This document shows, piece by piece, positions 54,980 to 62,947 of a DNA stretch of 64,000 nucleotides (the stretch's first letter is position 1; every line of letters starts with the position of its first letter). This DNA is from Planctomycetia bacterium (GTDB lineage Bacteria; Planctomycetota; Planctomycetia; Pirellulales; JACPPG01). The notes under the pieces were generated by a model. That model was not told the DNA's origin. It worked only from the letters and a program-made list of their open reading frames with translations, and did not search any database. The DNA is taken from assembly GCA_016191115.1 (NCBI GenBank), contig JACPPG010000052.1, positions 124,001 through 188,000 of the forward strand. Reading direction: 5' to 3'. Both the position numbers and the translations under genes were made by a program.

Positions 54980-56149
54980 TCAACGGGGAACCGGCGCCGC
55001 CTGTCCCAGTGCCTCGCGTACGCGGGGGTTGACGATTTGCCCGTCGCGGGCCACCAGCGTGTCGCGCGTGATCTGGTCTTCCAGATCGAGTTCAAGCTTG
55101 CCCGCCCTTACCAGGTGCGCAAGCAGGCTGGTCACGTTCTTGGCGTACATCTGGCTGGCGTGGTAGGGCACCGTCGACGGGAGGTTATCGGGCCCGAGGA
55201 TCGTGACGCCGCGCGTGACCACGGTCTCGCCAAGGCGCGACAACTCGCAGTTGCCGCCGCGCTCGGCGGCCAGGTCGACGATCACGCTGCCGCGCGGCAT
55301 GACCTCGACCATGTCGGCGGTGATCAACACCGGCGCCTTCCGGCCCGGCACCGCCGCCGTGGTGATCACCACGTCCTGGTTCGCAAGCGCCCCCAAGAGC
55401 AGCTCCCGCTGGCGGCGATAGAACGATTCATCGAGAGCCCGGGCGTAGCCTCCCGCGTCCTGTGTGCCGGCGGTGTCGAGCGGCAGATCGAGGAACTTGC
55501 CCCCCAGGCTTTGTACCTGGTCCTTGACGTCGGGACGGACGTCGTAAGCCTCGACGACGGCGCCCAGCCGGCGCGCCGAAGCGATGGCCTGCAAGCCGGC
55601 CACGCCCGCCCCTAGCACAAGCGCCCGGGCAGGCAAGAGCGTGCCGGCGGCGGTCATCATCATGGGGAACATCTTGGGCAAAGCCGCGGCGGCCAAGAGG
55701 ACCGCCTTGTAGCCGGCCAGCGTGGCCATGCTCGACAGGGCGTCCATCGACTGGGCGCGCGTGATCCGCGGGACCAGCTCCATGGCCAGGATCGTCGCGC
55801 CGCGGGCCGCGAATTGCAGCACCACTTCCGGCGCGGTCAAGGGATCGCAGAAGCCGAGAACCGCCTGACCTTTGCGCACCAGGCCCAGGTCGGTGATGCC
55901 GGCCTCGACGTTGGCCCCGACCGTGCGGACCTGGGCGAGCACGTCGGCCGCGGCGAACACCTCGGCCCGCGACCCGGCGATCGTGGCGCCGCGGTCGCGA
56001 TATTCCGCGTCCGAGAAGCCGGCCAGCTCGCCGGCCCCCGACTCGATCGTGCAATCCAGCCCGGCCTTAGCGAGCGCGGGCAACACCGCCGGCACGAGCG
56101 CGACCCGCCGTTCCCCGGGATAAGTCTCCTTGGCGACTCCACATTTCAT
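54980..56149 (-). CDS. pntA: NAD(P) transhydrogenase alpha subunit (soluble part), unaccompanied
   Basis: 389 residues matching PntAA/alanine dehydrogenase: 'CGVAKETYPGERRVALVPAV', 'RITRAQSMDALSSMATLAGY', the NAD-binding 'ALVLGAGVAGLQAIASARRL' and 'SVIVDLAAERGGNCELSRLG'. Together with membrane subunits (PntAB, PntB) it transfers hydride from NADH to NADP. Those genes are not next to it: the flanks are a flippase and rplM. They may lie elsewhere, or this one may act alone. Confidence 0.93.
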   Translation of the reverse strand: MKCGVAKETYPGERRVALVPAVLPALAKAGLDCTIESGAGELAGFSDAEYRDRGATIAGSRAEVFAAADVLAQVRTVGANVEAGITDLGLVRKGQAVLGFCDPLTAPEVVLQFAARGATILAMELVPRITRAQSMDALSSMATLAGYKAVLLAAAALPKMFPMMMTAAGTLLPARALVLGAGVAGLQAIASARRLGAVVEAYDVRPDVKDQVQSLGGKFLDLPLDTAGTQDAGGYARALDESFYRRQRELLLGALANQDVVITTAAVPGRKAPVLITADMVEVMPRGSVIVDLAAERGGNCELSRLGETVVTRGVTILGPDNLPSTVPYHASQMYAKNVTSLLAHLVRAGKLELDLEDQITRDTLVARDGQIVNPRVREALGQAAPVPR

Positions 56150-56188
56150 GCTGGCGCCGGTGGTTGTTCCAAGTGGAGGCGGGAAAAG

Positions 56189-56271
56189 GGGAGGGCGAGG
56201 CTCCCGCCGAGCCGGTGCTGCACTAGCGACATCTACTCGGCGCTACGGCTCGGCGGGAGCCTCGCCCTCCC
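56189..56271. repeat. Palindromic repeat family C, copy 3 (26-bp perfect arms)
   Basis: The arms 56189-56214 and 56246-56271 (core GGCGAGGCTCCCGCCGAGCC) are exact complements. They lie between the divergent pntA and rplM starts. Confidence 0.92.
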
Positions 56272-56327
56272 GACGTGCGCTTGCTTAACCCATGAACCGC
56301 GATTGCACCCAAGGTAGGGCGCTAGCC

Positions 56328-56356
56328 TTGATCGAACAAGGTGGAGGGGGTAAATT
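56328..56356 (+). promoter_or_regulatory. Promoter for rplM-rpsI: TTGATC-17-TAAATT
   Basis: TTGATC (56328-56333), a 17-bp spacer and TAAATT (56351-56356), about 60 bp upstream of the rplM ATG. A good sigma70-type match in the expected place. Confidence 0.55.
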
Positions 56357-56417
56357 GTTGGGTTCCTGCCGGCCGCCTCCGTGCCGCCAAGGGTATCGCA
56401 GCGAGCGAGTGTGAAGC

Positions 56418-56870
56418 ATGACGACCAAAACCTACATGGCCAAGCCCGGTGAAGTGGCGCAGAAGTGGTGGCTGGTCGATGCCACGGATCAGGTCGTGGG
56501 CCGCCTGGCCTCGGACCTGGCCATGATCCTCATGGGCAAGCACCGGCCCACGTATACACCGCACGTCGACACGGGGGACTTTGTCGTCGTGATCAACGCC
56601 GAGAAGGTGACCTTCACCGGCAAGAAGTGGCAGAACAAGCGATACACGCACTACACCGGCTACACGGGTTTGCGCTCGGAGACGGCCGAGCATCGCCTCA
56701 AGCACCGGCCCGAGGAGATCTTGAGCGAGGCAGTCCGGCGCATGCTGCCCAAGAACAAGCTGGCCGTGAAGATGCTCTCGAAGCTGAAGATCTACGCCGG
56801 CAGCGAGCATCCGCACCAGGCGCAACTGCCTGAGCCGAAAGAATTCCCGGACAACAAGAAATCCAAGTAA
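56418..56870 (+). CDS. rplM: 50S ribosomal protein L13
   Basis: 150 residues, normal length. '[20 protein letters not shown]', '[20 protein letters not shown]', '[19 protein letters not shown]' and '[20 protein letters not shown]' are conserved L13 blocks. It binds 23S rRNA early in large-subunit assembly. rpsI follows 68 bp later, the standard bacterial pair. Confidence 0.98.
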   Translation: MTTKTYMAKPGEVAQKWWLVDATDQVVGRLASDLAMILMGKHRPTYTPHVDTGDFVVVINAEKVTFTGKKWQNKRYTHYTGYTGLRSETAEHRLKHRPEEILSEAVRRMLPKNKLAVKMLSKLKIYAGSEHPHQAQLPEPKEFPDNKKSK

Positions 56871-56938
56871 TCGAGACCGCGGCCGCTAGCGCCTTCGTGG
56901 CGCGCAAGGGGGCCTCGGTGGAAAGCAAGGGCCCATCG

Positions 56939-57358
56939 ATGGCGACCGTTGAAGCACCGGCCAAACACACGACGGGCGACTCGCTAGGGACCGGCCGCCG
57001 CAAGACATCGGTGGCGCGCGTTCGCGTCCGCGCCGGCAACGGCACCATCACCGTTAACGGTCGCTCGTTCGAATCGTTCTTCGTCCGTGAGCAGGATCGC
57101 AAGGCGGTGCTCGACCCGCTTGCGCAGACCGACCGCGTTGGCTCGGTCGACGTGAGCATCACCGTACACGGCGGCGGAATTACCGGCCAGGCCGGGGCTT
57201 GCAAACTGGGGATCGCGCGGGCCCTGAAGAAATACGACAGCGGCCTGGAAGACGCGCTGCGGCAAGGACACCTGTTGACGCGCGACAGCCGCATGAAAGA
57301 GCGGAAGAAGTACGGCCTGCGGGGTGCCCGGCGGGGCACGCAGTTCTCGAAGCGATAA
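56939..57358 (+). CDS. rpsI: 30S ribosomal protein S9
   Basis: 139 residues. 'GTGRRKTSVARVRVRAGNGT', 'DVSITVHGGGITGQAGACKL' and the invariant C-terminus 'KKYGLRGARRGTQFSKR' are present; the final Arg-rich tail contacts P-site tRNA. ATG 56939 was preferred over GTG 56897, which would add a non-conserved extension. Co-transcribed with rplM. Confidence 0.97.
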   Translation: MATVEAPAKHTTGDSLGTGRRKTSVARVRVRAGNGTITVNGRSFESFFVREQDRKAVLDPLAQTDRVGSVDVSITVHGGGITGQAGACKLGIARALKKYDSGLEDALRQGHLLTRDSRMKERKKYGLRGARRGTQFSKR

Positions 57359-57359
57359 T

Positions 57360-57496
57360 AATGACGAAGGTCGAAAGTCAAATGTCTAAAGAAATCCGAA
57401 ATCCGAAGATCGAATGACGAAGTGAAGATCCGCTTCGGGCCTTCGTCATTCGGTCATTCGGATTTCTTTAGACATTTGACTTTCGACATTCGTCAT
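57360..57496. repeat. Family D inverted repeat, copy 2
   Basis: The arms at about 57360-57400 and 57456-57496 (shared core AAATGTCTAAAGAAATCCGAA) are near-perfect complements, with an inner loop rich in GAAG/CTTC. It fills the space between the convergent rpsI and oxidoreductase stop codons, a likely bidirectional terminator site. Same family as 35958-36071. Confidence 0.9.
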
Positions 57497-57503
57497 TCTC
57501 GCC

Positions 57504-58526
57504 TCACTTGCCCGCCGATGCCGCGGCCTGGGCCTTGTCCATCACGCTTTTGATCGTTACCGGCGCGCCCCCTTGCCGCTTGCTCTCGTCGGCCGCTTCC
57601 ATGAAAGCGTATATCTCCAGCGTCTCCTCGGCACTGACCGGCGGCTTGCCGGTCTGGAAGAATTTCGCGATCTCGACCACTAGCGGTTGATAGCCCGCGT
57701 AGCTGCCGCTGGGCACGATCGCCTTCGAGCCGAAGACCACAGCGCCGTAGTCGTGCTTGCCGGCGCGGAGGCCGCGGAAGGTGCCGATGCGGCCCCCTTT
57801 CCATACGCCCACGACCAGCTCGCCCCCCTCGGTCTGCGTGCGAGACACGCTTTCGCAACCGGTGCCCATGATCGTGAACAGGGTCTCGACGCCATGGATG
57901 CCGTACCAGAACAAGTCGGGATGGTGCGGCTCGAGGGAGCACGGTCCGTACGCCGCGCACCCCAACACGTCCCCCACGCGCTCGTCGCCGCGCATGCCCA
58001 GGATGCCCGGGCTGAAGCGGAGCGAGGAGCTGGAGAAACACGGCACGTTCTTTTCCTTGGCCCGGCGGAAGATGGCGATCGCGTCGCCAAGCGTGCCGGC
58101 AACCGGCTTATCGATGAACACCGGCTTGCCGGCGTTGATCACGGGGATGGCTTGCTTCAAATGCGGCCGGCCGTCGACGCTTTCCAGCAGCACCGCGTCG
58201 ACCTTCGGCAAAAGCTCATCGATCGACCCGACGATCTGGACCCCCATGTCGCGCAATTCCTTGGTGTAGCCCTCGACCCGGTCGTGGCTCGAGGGGATGT
58301 CGGGGCTGCCGCCGGGAAAGGCGGCCACAACCTGCACCGCGGCCAGATCGCCCTTGCGGTCCGGATCGTTCATGGCCTTGGTGAAGGCGACGACGTGCGA
58401 GGTGTCGAGTCCGATGATGCCGACCTTGATCGGCTTGGCGGGATCGGCGGCGGTTGCGGTCGATGCGGTCATGGCGGCAAGAATCCCAATGGTCAGGCTG
58501 GCGAGCGGCAAAGAGCGACAAGTCAC
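57504..58526 (-). CDS. Exported Gfo/Idh/MocA-family oxidoreductase
   Basis: 340 residues from GTG 58526, placed 7-8 nt after GGGGGA; TTG 58550 is the longer alternative. After a signal-like segment ('LASLTIGILAAMTASTATAA') comes the NAD-binding domain 'KVGIIGLDTSHVVAFTKAMN', then 'GKPVFIDKPVAGTLGDAIAI' (the conserved EKP-type Lys-Pro) and the substrate domain. Exported members of this family occur in planctomycetes and act on sugars or their lactones. It may supply a dehydrogenase step for the keto-sugar genes elsewhere, which is speculative. Confidence 0.9.
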   Translation of the reverse strand: MTCRSLPLASLTIGILAAMTASTATAADPAKPIKVGIIGLDTSHVVAFTKAMNDPDRKGDLAAVQVVAAFPGGSPDIPSSHDRVEGYTKELRDMGVQIVGSIDELLPKVDAVLLESVDGRPHLKQAIPVINAGKPVFIDKPVAGTLGDAIAIFRRAKEKNVPCFSSSSLRFSPGILGMRGDERVGDVLGCAAYGPCSLEPHHPDLFWYGIHGVETLFTIMGTGCESVSRTQTEGGELVVGVWKGGRIGTFRGLRAGKHDYGAVVFGSKAIVPSGSYAGYQPLVVEIAKFFQTGKPPVSAEETLEIYAFMEAADESKRQGGAPVTIKSVMDKAQAAASAGK

Positions 58527-58643
58527 GGTCAAATCCCCCGGGTGTGGCAAGAATCAGACTCGGCCGGCGGCTATTCTAGTAGAGCGGCAACCGAGATGAT
58601 ACGGTCCGTTGAGGCGACCGTGTTAGCCCCCGGTGACTCACCG

Positions 58644-58800
58644 CAGGGCCGTTCACAGATTCAAGCTGGACGGCGGGGCACCGGCGGGAAAGTGGGACAG
58701 GCACCGAGACGCAACGTTGGTCTGAAAGGGCTTGCGCTGCTTATGCTCGGAGCCAGTCCCATTTTCCCGCCTCGCCATTTTGAAAAACAGAACGGCCCTG
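58644..58800 (+). mobile_element. PME-A copy 8, complete, with a perfect 10-bp target duplication
   Basis: 157 bp with both termini. Exact direct repeats TGACTCACCG flank it at 58634-58643 and 58801-58810. It ends 66 bp before the start codon of the TPR gene and lies in the 340-bp gap after the divergent oxidoreductase start. Confidence 0.96.
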
Positions 58801-58866
58801 TGACTCACCGGGGGCTGAGAGCAGCGTCGCTCAGCGGAAATCGACGTTCAACCGGAGCGACCGACC

Positions 58867-59733
58867 ATGGCACGACGGGACCCGTTGATACTGCGGTGGA
58901 TCGCTTGCGCGATCGCGTGCGCGACTGTGGACAGCGCCGTTGCCGCGGCCGACACATGGCTCGATCAAGCCCGCACGGCCTTTCGCGCAGGCCACACGGA
59001 TGAGGCGATCTCGCTGGCCGGCCGGGCAATCCAAATGGCGCCGGACGATCCACGCGGCTATGAGCTGCGCGGTGACATCCATGCGGCGGCGCGCAAATCG
59101 GCCGAGGCCGTGGCCGACTATAGCCGGGCGCTCAAGCTCGATCCGCGCCGGGCCGAGCTGTTCGACCGCCGCGGCAGTGAGCAATTCAAGCTCGGCCGCA
59201 TCGCCGAGTCGATCGCCGACTTCGACCGCTACATCCAGTTGCGGCCCGACCAGGAGCGGCAGCACTGGAAGCGCGGCATCTCCTACTACTATGCCGGCCG
59301 CTATGGCGAGGGCCGTAAACAGTTCGATGGCTACCAGACGTTCGATAGCAACGACGTTGAGAACGCCGTGTGGCGCTACCTGTGCATGGCCAAGAGCGCC
59401 GGCGTCGAGCGGGCCAGGGCGGACATCCTCAAGGTCAAGGACGACCGGCGCGTGCCGATGAGGCAGGTCTACGAGCTGTTCGCGGGGCGGACCACGCCGG
59501 AGGACGTGCTGCGCGCGGCCACGTCAGGCGAGCCGCCGCCGGCACAGTTGAACGAGCGGGTCTTTTACGCGCACCTGTACGTGGGGCTGTATTACGAGGC
59601 CGTGGGAGACACCCGCCGCGCGCTTGAGCACATCGCCGAGGCAGAGAGACACAGGATCGCCCACTACATGTGGGACGTAGCGAGGGTCCACGCCACGCGA
59701 CTCCGCGAAGCAGACCGAGACGAGAAACCGTAG
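58867..59733 (+). CDS. Exported TPR protein
   Basis: 288 residues with a leader (about 1-27; 'ILRWIACAIACATVDSAVAA') and at least four TPR units: 'WLDQARTAFRAGHTDEAISLAGRAIQMAPD', 'GYELRGDIHAAARKSAEAVA', 'LFDRRGSEQFKLGRIAESIADFDRYIQLRP', and a later 'AHLYVGLYYEAVGDTRRALEHIAEAE'. A protein-interaction scaffold; the partner is unknown. Lies between PME-A copy 8 and a family C palindrome. Confidence 0.9.
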   Translation: MARRDPLILRWIACAIACATVDSAVAAADTWLDQARTAFRAGHTDEAISLAGRAIQMAPDDPRGYELRGDIHAAARKSAEAVADYSRALKLDPRRAELFDRRGSEQFKLGRIAESIADFDRYIQLRPDQERQHWKRGISYYYAGRYGEGRKQFDGYQTFDSNDVENAVWRYLCMAKSAGVERARADILKVKDDRRVPMRQVYELFAGRTTPEDVLRAATSGEPPPAQLNERVFYAHLYVGLYYEAVGDTRRALEHIAEAERHRIAHYMWDVARVHATRLREADRDEKP

Positions 59734-59818
59734 TGTCGCGTCCGCGCGAAAAAGTATGGGGGCCATGCCTAGCTGTGAATCCGCATGCCCACGGCAAGCG
59801 TGGACATGGCACCCAGTT

Positions 59819-59882
59819 CTTGCCGAGCCGAGAGGGACCCTGGAACGCAGCGGCTCGGCAAGAGCCTCGCCCCTCGCCCTCC
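59819..59882. repeat. Palindromic repeat family C, copy 4 (degenerate)
   Basis: CTTGCCGAGCCG (59819-59830) mirrored by CGGCTCGGCAAG (59851-59862), followed by the GCCTCGC...CCTCCC tail of the family. It sits between the convergent TPR and argS stop codons. Confidence 0.75.
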
Positions 59883-59912
59883 CGGCGCCTCCAATCTTGG
59901 GCACTCTCGCTG

Positions 59913-61910
59913 CTACATCTGCTCTACCACGTCGATGCCCAGCAGTGCCAATCCCTGCGCTAGCGTCCGCGCCGTCAGATCGCACAAGAGCAGCCGGCTT
60001 GTGCGCAGCTCTTCGCTGGGCGCCTTGAGCACAGGGCATTGATCGAAGAAGGTCGAGTATCGGTTGGCCAGCTCGAACAGGTATGTCGTGAGCTGGTTGG
60101 GCCGGTAGTCGGCCAGCACGGCTTCGAGCGCCTCGGCGAATTGCACAAGCGCCACGGCCAGTGCCCGCTCCGCCGGCGTGTCGAGCAGGATCGGCGCGGC
60201 ATCGGCCCGCAATCGCTCGACGTCGACGCCGCCGCGGCGAAAGATGCTTCGCACTCGGGCGTACGCGTATTGCACGTACGTGGCCGTGTTGCCGTTCATG
60301 GCCAGCATCTTGTCGTAGCTGAACACGTAGTCGCTCGTGCGGTTCTGCGACAAGTCGGCGTACTTGAGGGCCGCGATGCCCACGGTCTGGGCGATCCGCT
60401 TGCGGTCCGCGGCCGTTAGCTCCGGCCCGTCGCTCTTGGCGTCGTCGTTGGCGGAAACGATCGCGTGGGCCCTCTCGACCGCCTCGTCCAGCAACCCCTC
60501 CAGGCCCACCGTATCGCCGGAACGAGTCTTGAAGGGGCGGCCATCGTCCCCCAGCACAGTGCCGAAGCTGATGTGGGCAAACTCCATGTGGCCGTAGCCC
60601 CACAGCCGGGCCGCGGCGAATAGCTGCTGGAAGTGCAGGCTTTGCCGGTGATCGACCACGTACAGTAGCGCGTCGGGCTGCCACCGCTCCTGGCGATACT
60701 GGATCGTGGCCAGATCGCTCGTGGCATACAAGAACGCGCCGTCCCTTTTTTGCACGATCATCGGCGCCGGGGTCTCTTCGAGGAATACGCACATCGCGCC
60801 GCCGCTTTCGCGCGCCAGCCCCTTGGCCACCAGGTCGTCGACCACCTTCCGCAGGCGGTCGTGGTAAAAACTCTCGCCCAGGGTTTCGTCGAAGCGCACG
60901 CCGAGGCGATCGTACAGATGCTGGATGGCGGCCATGCAGTCGGGCATGAACTGCCGCCACAGGGCCAGGTTCTCGGCGTCGTCGGCGTGCAGTTTAGCCG
61001 TCTCGGCGAGCACCGCCTCGGCGATGCCCGCGTGGTCGCGCGCCAGCCGGGCGAGCCTGGCGTCGGCTTCGACCGCGGCCAGGCGGCGGCGCATCTCGGC
61101 CAGGTCGCTTTTCGCCGCGGCGAGATCGGCCTCGGCGCGGCGGAGAATCTGGGCGGCCTTCTTGTCGGCCTTGGCGTCGCCCGTCGGCGGCGCCGCCCGC
61201 AGTCCGGCCACGGTCTGTTCGGCCTCCGCGACGCGCTTTTCCAGTTCCGGCAGCCGGGCGCGTCCCTCGTGATAGTCGACCAGTTGATTCACTAAACGAT
61301 AGAGACGTGCCAGCTCATCGACGTGCGATCGCTCGTAGGCCGCCTTGTCCAGAAAGTGCTTGTAGCCATGGATGATCATCCCAAACTGCGTGCCCCAGTC
61401 GCCGATATGGTTGTCGCCGATCGCGCGATGGCCGAGGAACTTGAGCGTGCGATACAGGCTGTCGCCGATCACCGTCGAGCGGATGTGCCCCACGTGCATC
61501 GGCTTGGCCACGTTGGGGGCCGAGTAATCGACGATGAAGGTCCGCGGCTTTGCGGCCGGAGCAATCCCCAGCCGTGCGTCGCTGACCGCCGCGCCCAGCC
61601 GAGCGGCCAGCCAATCGTCGCGCAGCGTGAGATTGATAAATCCCGGACCGGCGATCTGCGGCTCGTGACAAAGATCGGCGACGTCGAGATGCGCGACGAT
61701 CTGGGCGGCTACGTCGCGCGGCGGCCGCGCGAGTTGCTTCGCAAGCGGCATGGCCAGGTTGGCCTGGTAGTCGCCGAACTTGGCGTCCTGGCTCTGGCGC
61801 ACCAGGTCGCGCATGCCGCTCTCGCCGGCGGCGGTCCACGGGGGCTCTTCTTGGGCCAGTTCGGCCAGCGCCGCGGCGAATCGCCGCCGAATCTCCGCGA
61901 GGATGTTCAT
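59913..61910 (-). CDS. argS: Arginyl-tRNA synthetase
   Basis: 665 residues from ATG 61910 ('MNILAEIRRRFAAALAELAQ'). Class I signature 'APNVAKPMHVGHIRSTVIGD' (HIGH-type) and the KMSK-equivalent 'GRPFKTRSGDTVGLEGLLDE' are present, with the N-terminal Add-1 domain and a C-terminal anticodon-binding region ('ALAVALVQFAEALEAVLADY'). Longer than the ~577-residue E. coli enzyme. The extra part includes a Lys/Ala/Glu coiled coil at about residues 220-290 ('TVAGLRAAPPTGDAKADKKA'). Confidence 0.96.
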   Translation of the reverse strand: MNILAEIRRRFAAALAELAQEEPPWTAAGESGMRDLVRQSQDAKFGDYQANLAMPLAKQLARPPRDVAAQIVAHLDVADLCHEPQIAGPGFINLTLRDDWLAARLGAAVSDARLGIAPAAKPRTFIVDYSAPNVAKPMHVGHIRSTVIGDSLYRTLKFLGHRAIGDNHIGDWGTQFGMIIHGYKHFLDKAAYERSHVDELARLYRLVNQLVDYHEGRARLPELEKRVAEAEQTVAGLRAAPPTGDAKADKKAAQILRRAEADLAAAKSDLAEMRRRLAAVEADARLARLARDHAGIAEAVLAETAKLHADDAENLALWRQFMPDCMAAIQHLYDRLGVRFDETLGESFYHDRLRKVVDDLVAKGLARESGGAMCVFLEETPAPMIVQKRDGAFLYATSDLATIQYRQERWQPDALLYVVDHRQSLHFQQLFAAARLWGYGHMEFAHISFGTVLGDDGRPFKTRSGDTVGLEGLLDEAVERAHAIVSANDDAKSDGPELTAADRKRIAQTVGIAALKYADLSQNRTSDYVFSYDKMLAMNGNTATYVQYAYARVRSIFRRGGVDVERLRADAAPILLDTPAERALAVALVQFAEALEAVLADYRPNQLTTYLFELANRYSTFFDQCPVLKAPSEELRTSRLLLCDLTARTLAQGLALLGIDVVEQM

Positions 61911-61928
61911 GGCGCGGAGGAAACAGAG

Positions 61929-62099
61929 CAAATGATGAATGATGAATGATAAATGATGAATGCAGGGGAGTAGGCTGCAGGCGGTAGGGGCGGTAGGGGC
62001 GGTAGGCGGTAGGCGGTCCTTGCGGCGCGGCGGCGCGCCGCAGGTTCGACTCCGATCTTGCCTTCTTCATTCATCATTCATCATTCCGCATTCATCATT
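61929..62099. repeat. AATGATGA-type inverted repeat overlapping the rsfS stop codon
   Basis: Repeats of ATGATGAATG (61930-61963) are mirrored by CATTCATCATTC units (62067-62100). The centre contains a run of GGCGGTAGGG units. The rsfS stop codon (TGA at 62095-62097) is inside the right arm. It fills the gap between argS and rsfS. Confidence 0.8.
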
Positions 62100-62532
62100 T
62101 CCCCACGCTTCGTAGTGTGCCCGATTCGCTACCTTCCGGCAAGTCGACTTGAACCCGCCGCGCCGCGCACCAAAGCTGCTCGAGCGCGTAGTAGTCGCGG
62201 GCCTCGTGATCGAACAGGTGGATCACCACGCTGCCGTAGTCGAGCAGAATCCAGCGGCCGTCGACGTATCCCTCGACGCCCAACCGCCGGTCCCCCAGAT
62301 CGTCCTCCAGGCGGTGGTCGATCTCCTCGCTGATGGCGTGCAACTGCCGGCGGCTGGTGCCCGTGGCGAGCACGAAATAGTCGCATTCGGCCGTGACTTC
62401 CCGCATGTCGAGGACGACGATGTTTTGTCCTCGATTTTCGGCCGCGGTCTGTGCCGCGGCGGTTGCCAGTTGGAGGGCTCGATTGTTGTTGGAAGAAATC
62501 CCCGCGTACCGGCTGACGCTGGAAGTCGCCAC
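62095..62532 (-). CDS. rsfS: Ribosomal silencing factor RsfS
   Basis: 145 residues from GTG 62532, preceded by an AAAGGA site. The RsfS core is clear: 'DMREVTAECDYFVLATGTSR', 'RQLHAISEEIDHRLEDDLGD' and 'GRWILLDYGSVVIHLFDHEA', with a tail 'RDYYALEQLW'. It binds L14 and blocks subunit joining in starvation. Its stop codon is supplied by a repeat arm, so the last residues ('RSVGK') may be repeat-influenced. The longer frame to 62685 has no homology. Confidence 0.95.
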   Translation of the reverse strand: MATSSVSRYAGISSNNNRALQLATAAAQTAAENRGQNIVVLDMREVTAECDYFVLATGTSRRQLHAISEEIDHRLEDDLGDRRLGVEGYVDGRWILLDYGSVVIHLFDHEARDYYALEQLWCAARRVQVDLPEGSESGTLRSVGK

Positions 62533-62733
62533 GAAGTGTCCTTTCCTATGGGGAAGCGTGTGGCCAAGCGGAGGGAGAAACTGGCGGCATTTCGGCCGAA
62601 GCTCCCCCGATCCCAAAGAAAGGATCGGGACGCGCTCGGCACCTGGCTCTCCTCGGCGCTGGCGTGGTGGTAGGTCCGCTACCAATTATTCTACACAGTC
62701 CAGACCCTCAATCCAGCATCAGGGTTCGGACGC

Positions 62734-62890
62734 CAGGGCCGTTCACAGATTCAAGCTTGCCGGCGGCGCACCGGCGGGAAAGTGGGACAGGCACCGAGAC
62801 GCAGTGTTGGTATGAAAGGGCTTGCGCTGTTTGTGCTCGGAGCCAGTCCCATTTTCCCGCCTCGCCATTTTGAAAAACAGAATGGCCCTG
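62734..62890 (+). mobile_element. PME-A copy 9, complete
   Basis: 157 bp with both termini intact (CAGGGCCGTTC, GAATGGCCCTG). The centre reads GCAGTGTTGG instead of GCAACGTTGG. The flanks GTTCGGACGC and GGGCGGAGTG do not match. It ends 57 bp before the start of the final gene, in the 415-bp gap upstream of rsfS. Confidence 0.9.
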
Positions 62891-62947
62891 GGGCGGAGTG
62901 GTTGTTTCTTGCCGGCCCCTCCCGCCCGGCCTATCATCGACCGGCGT

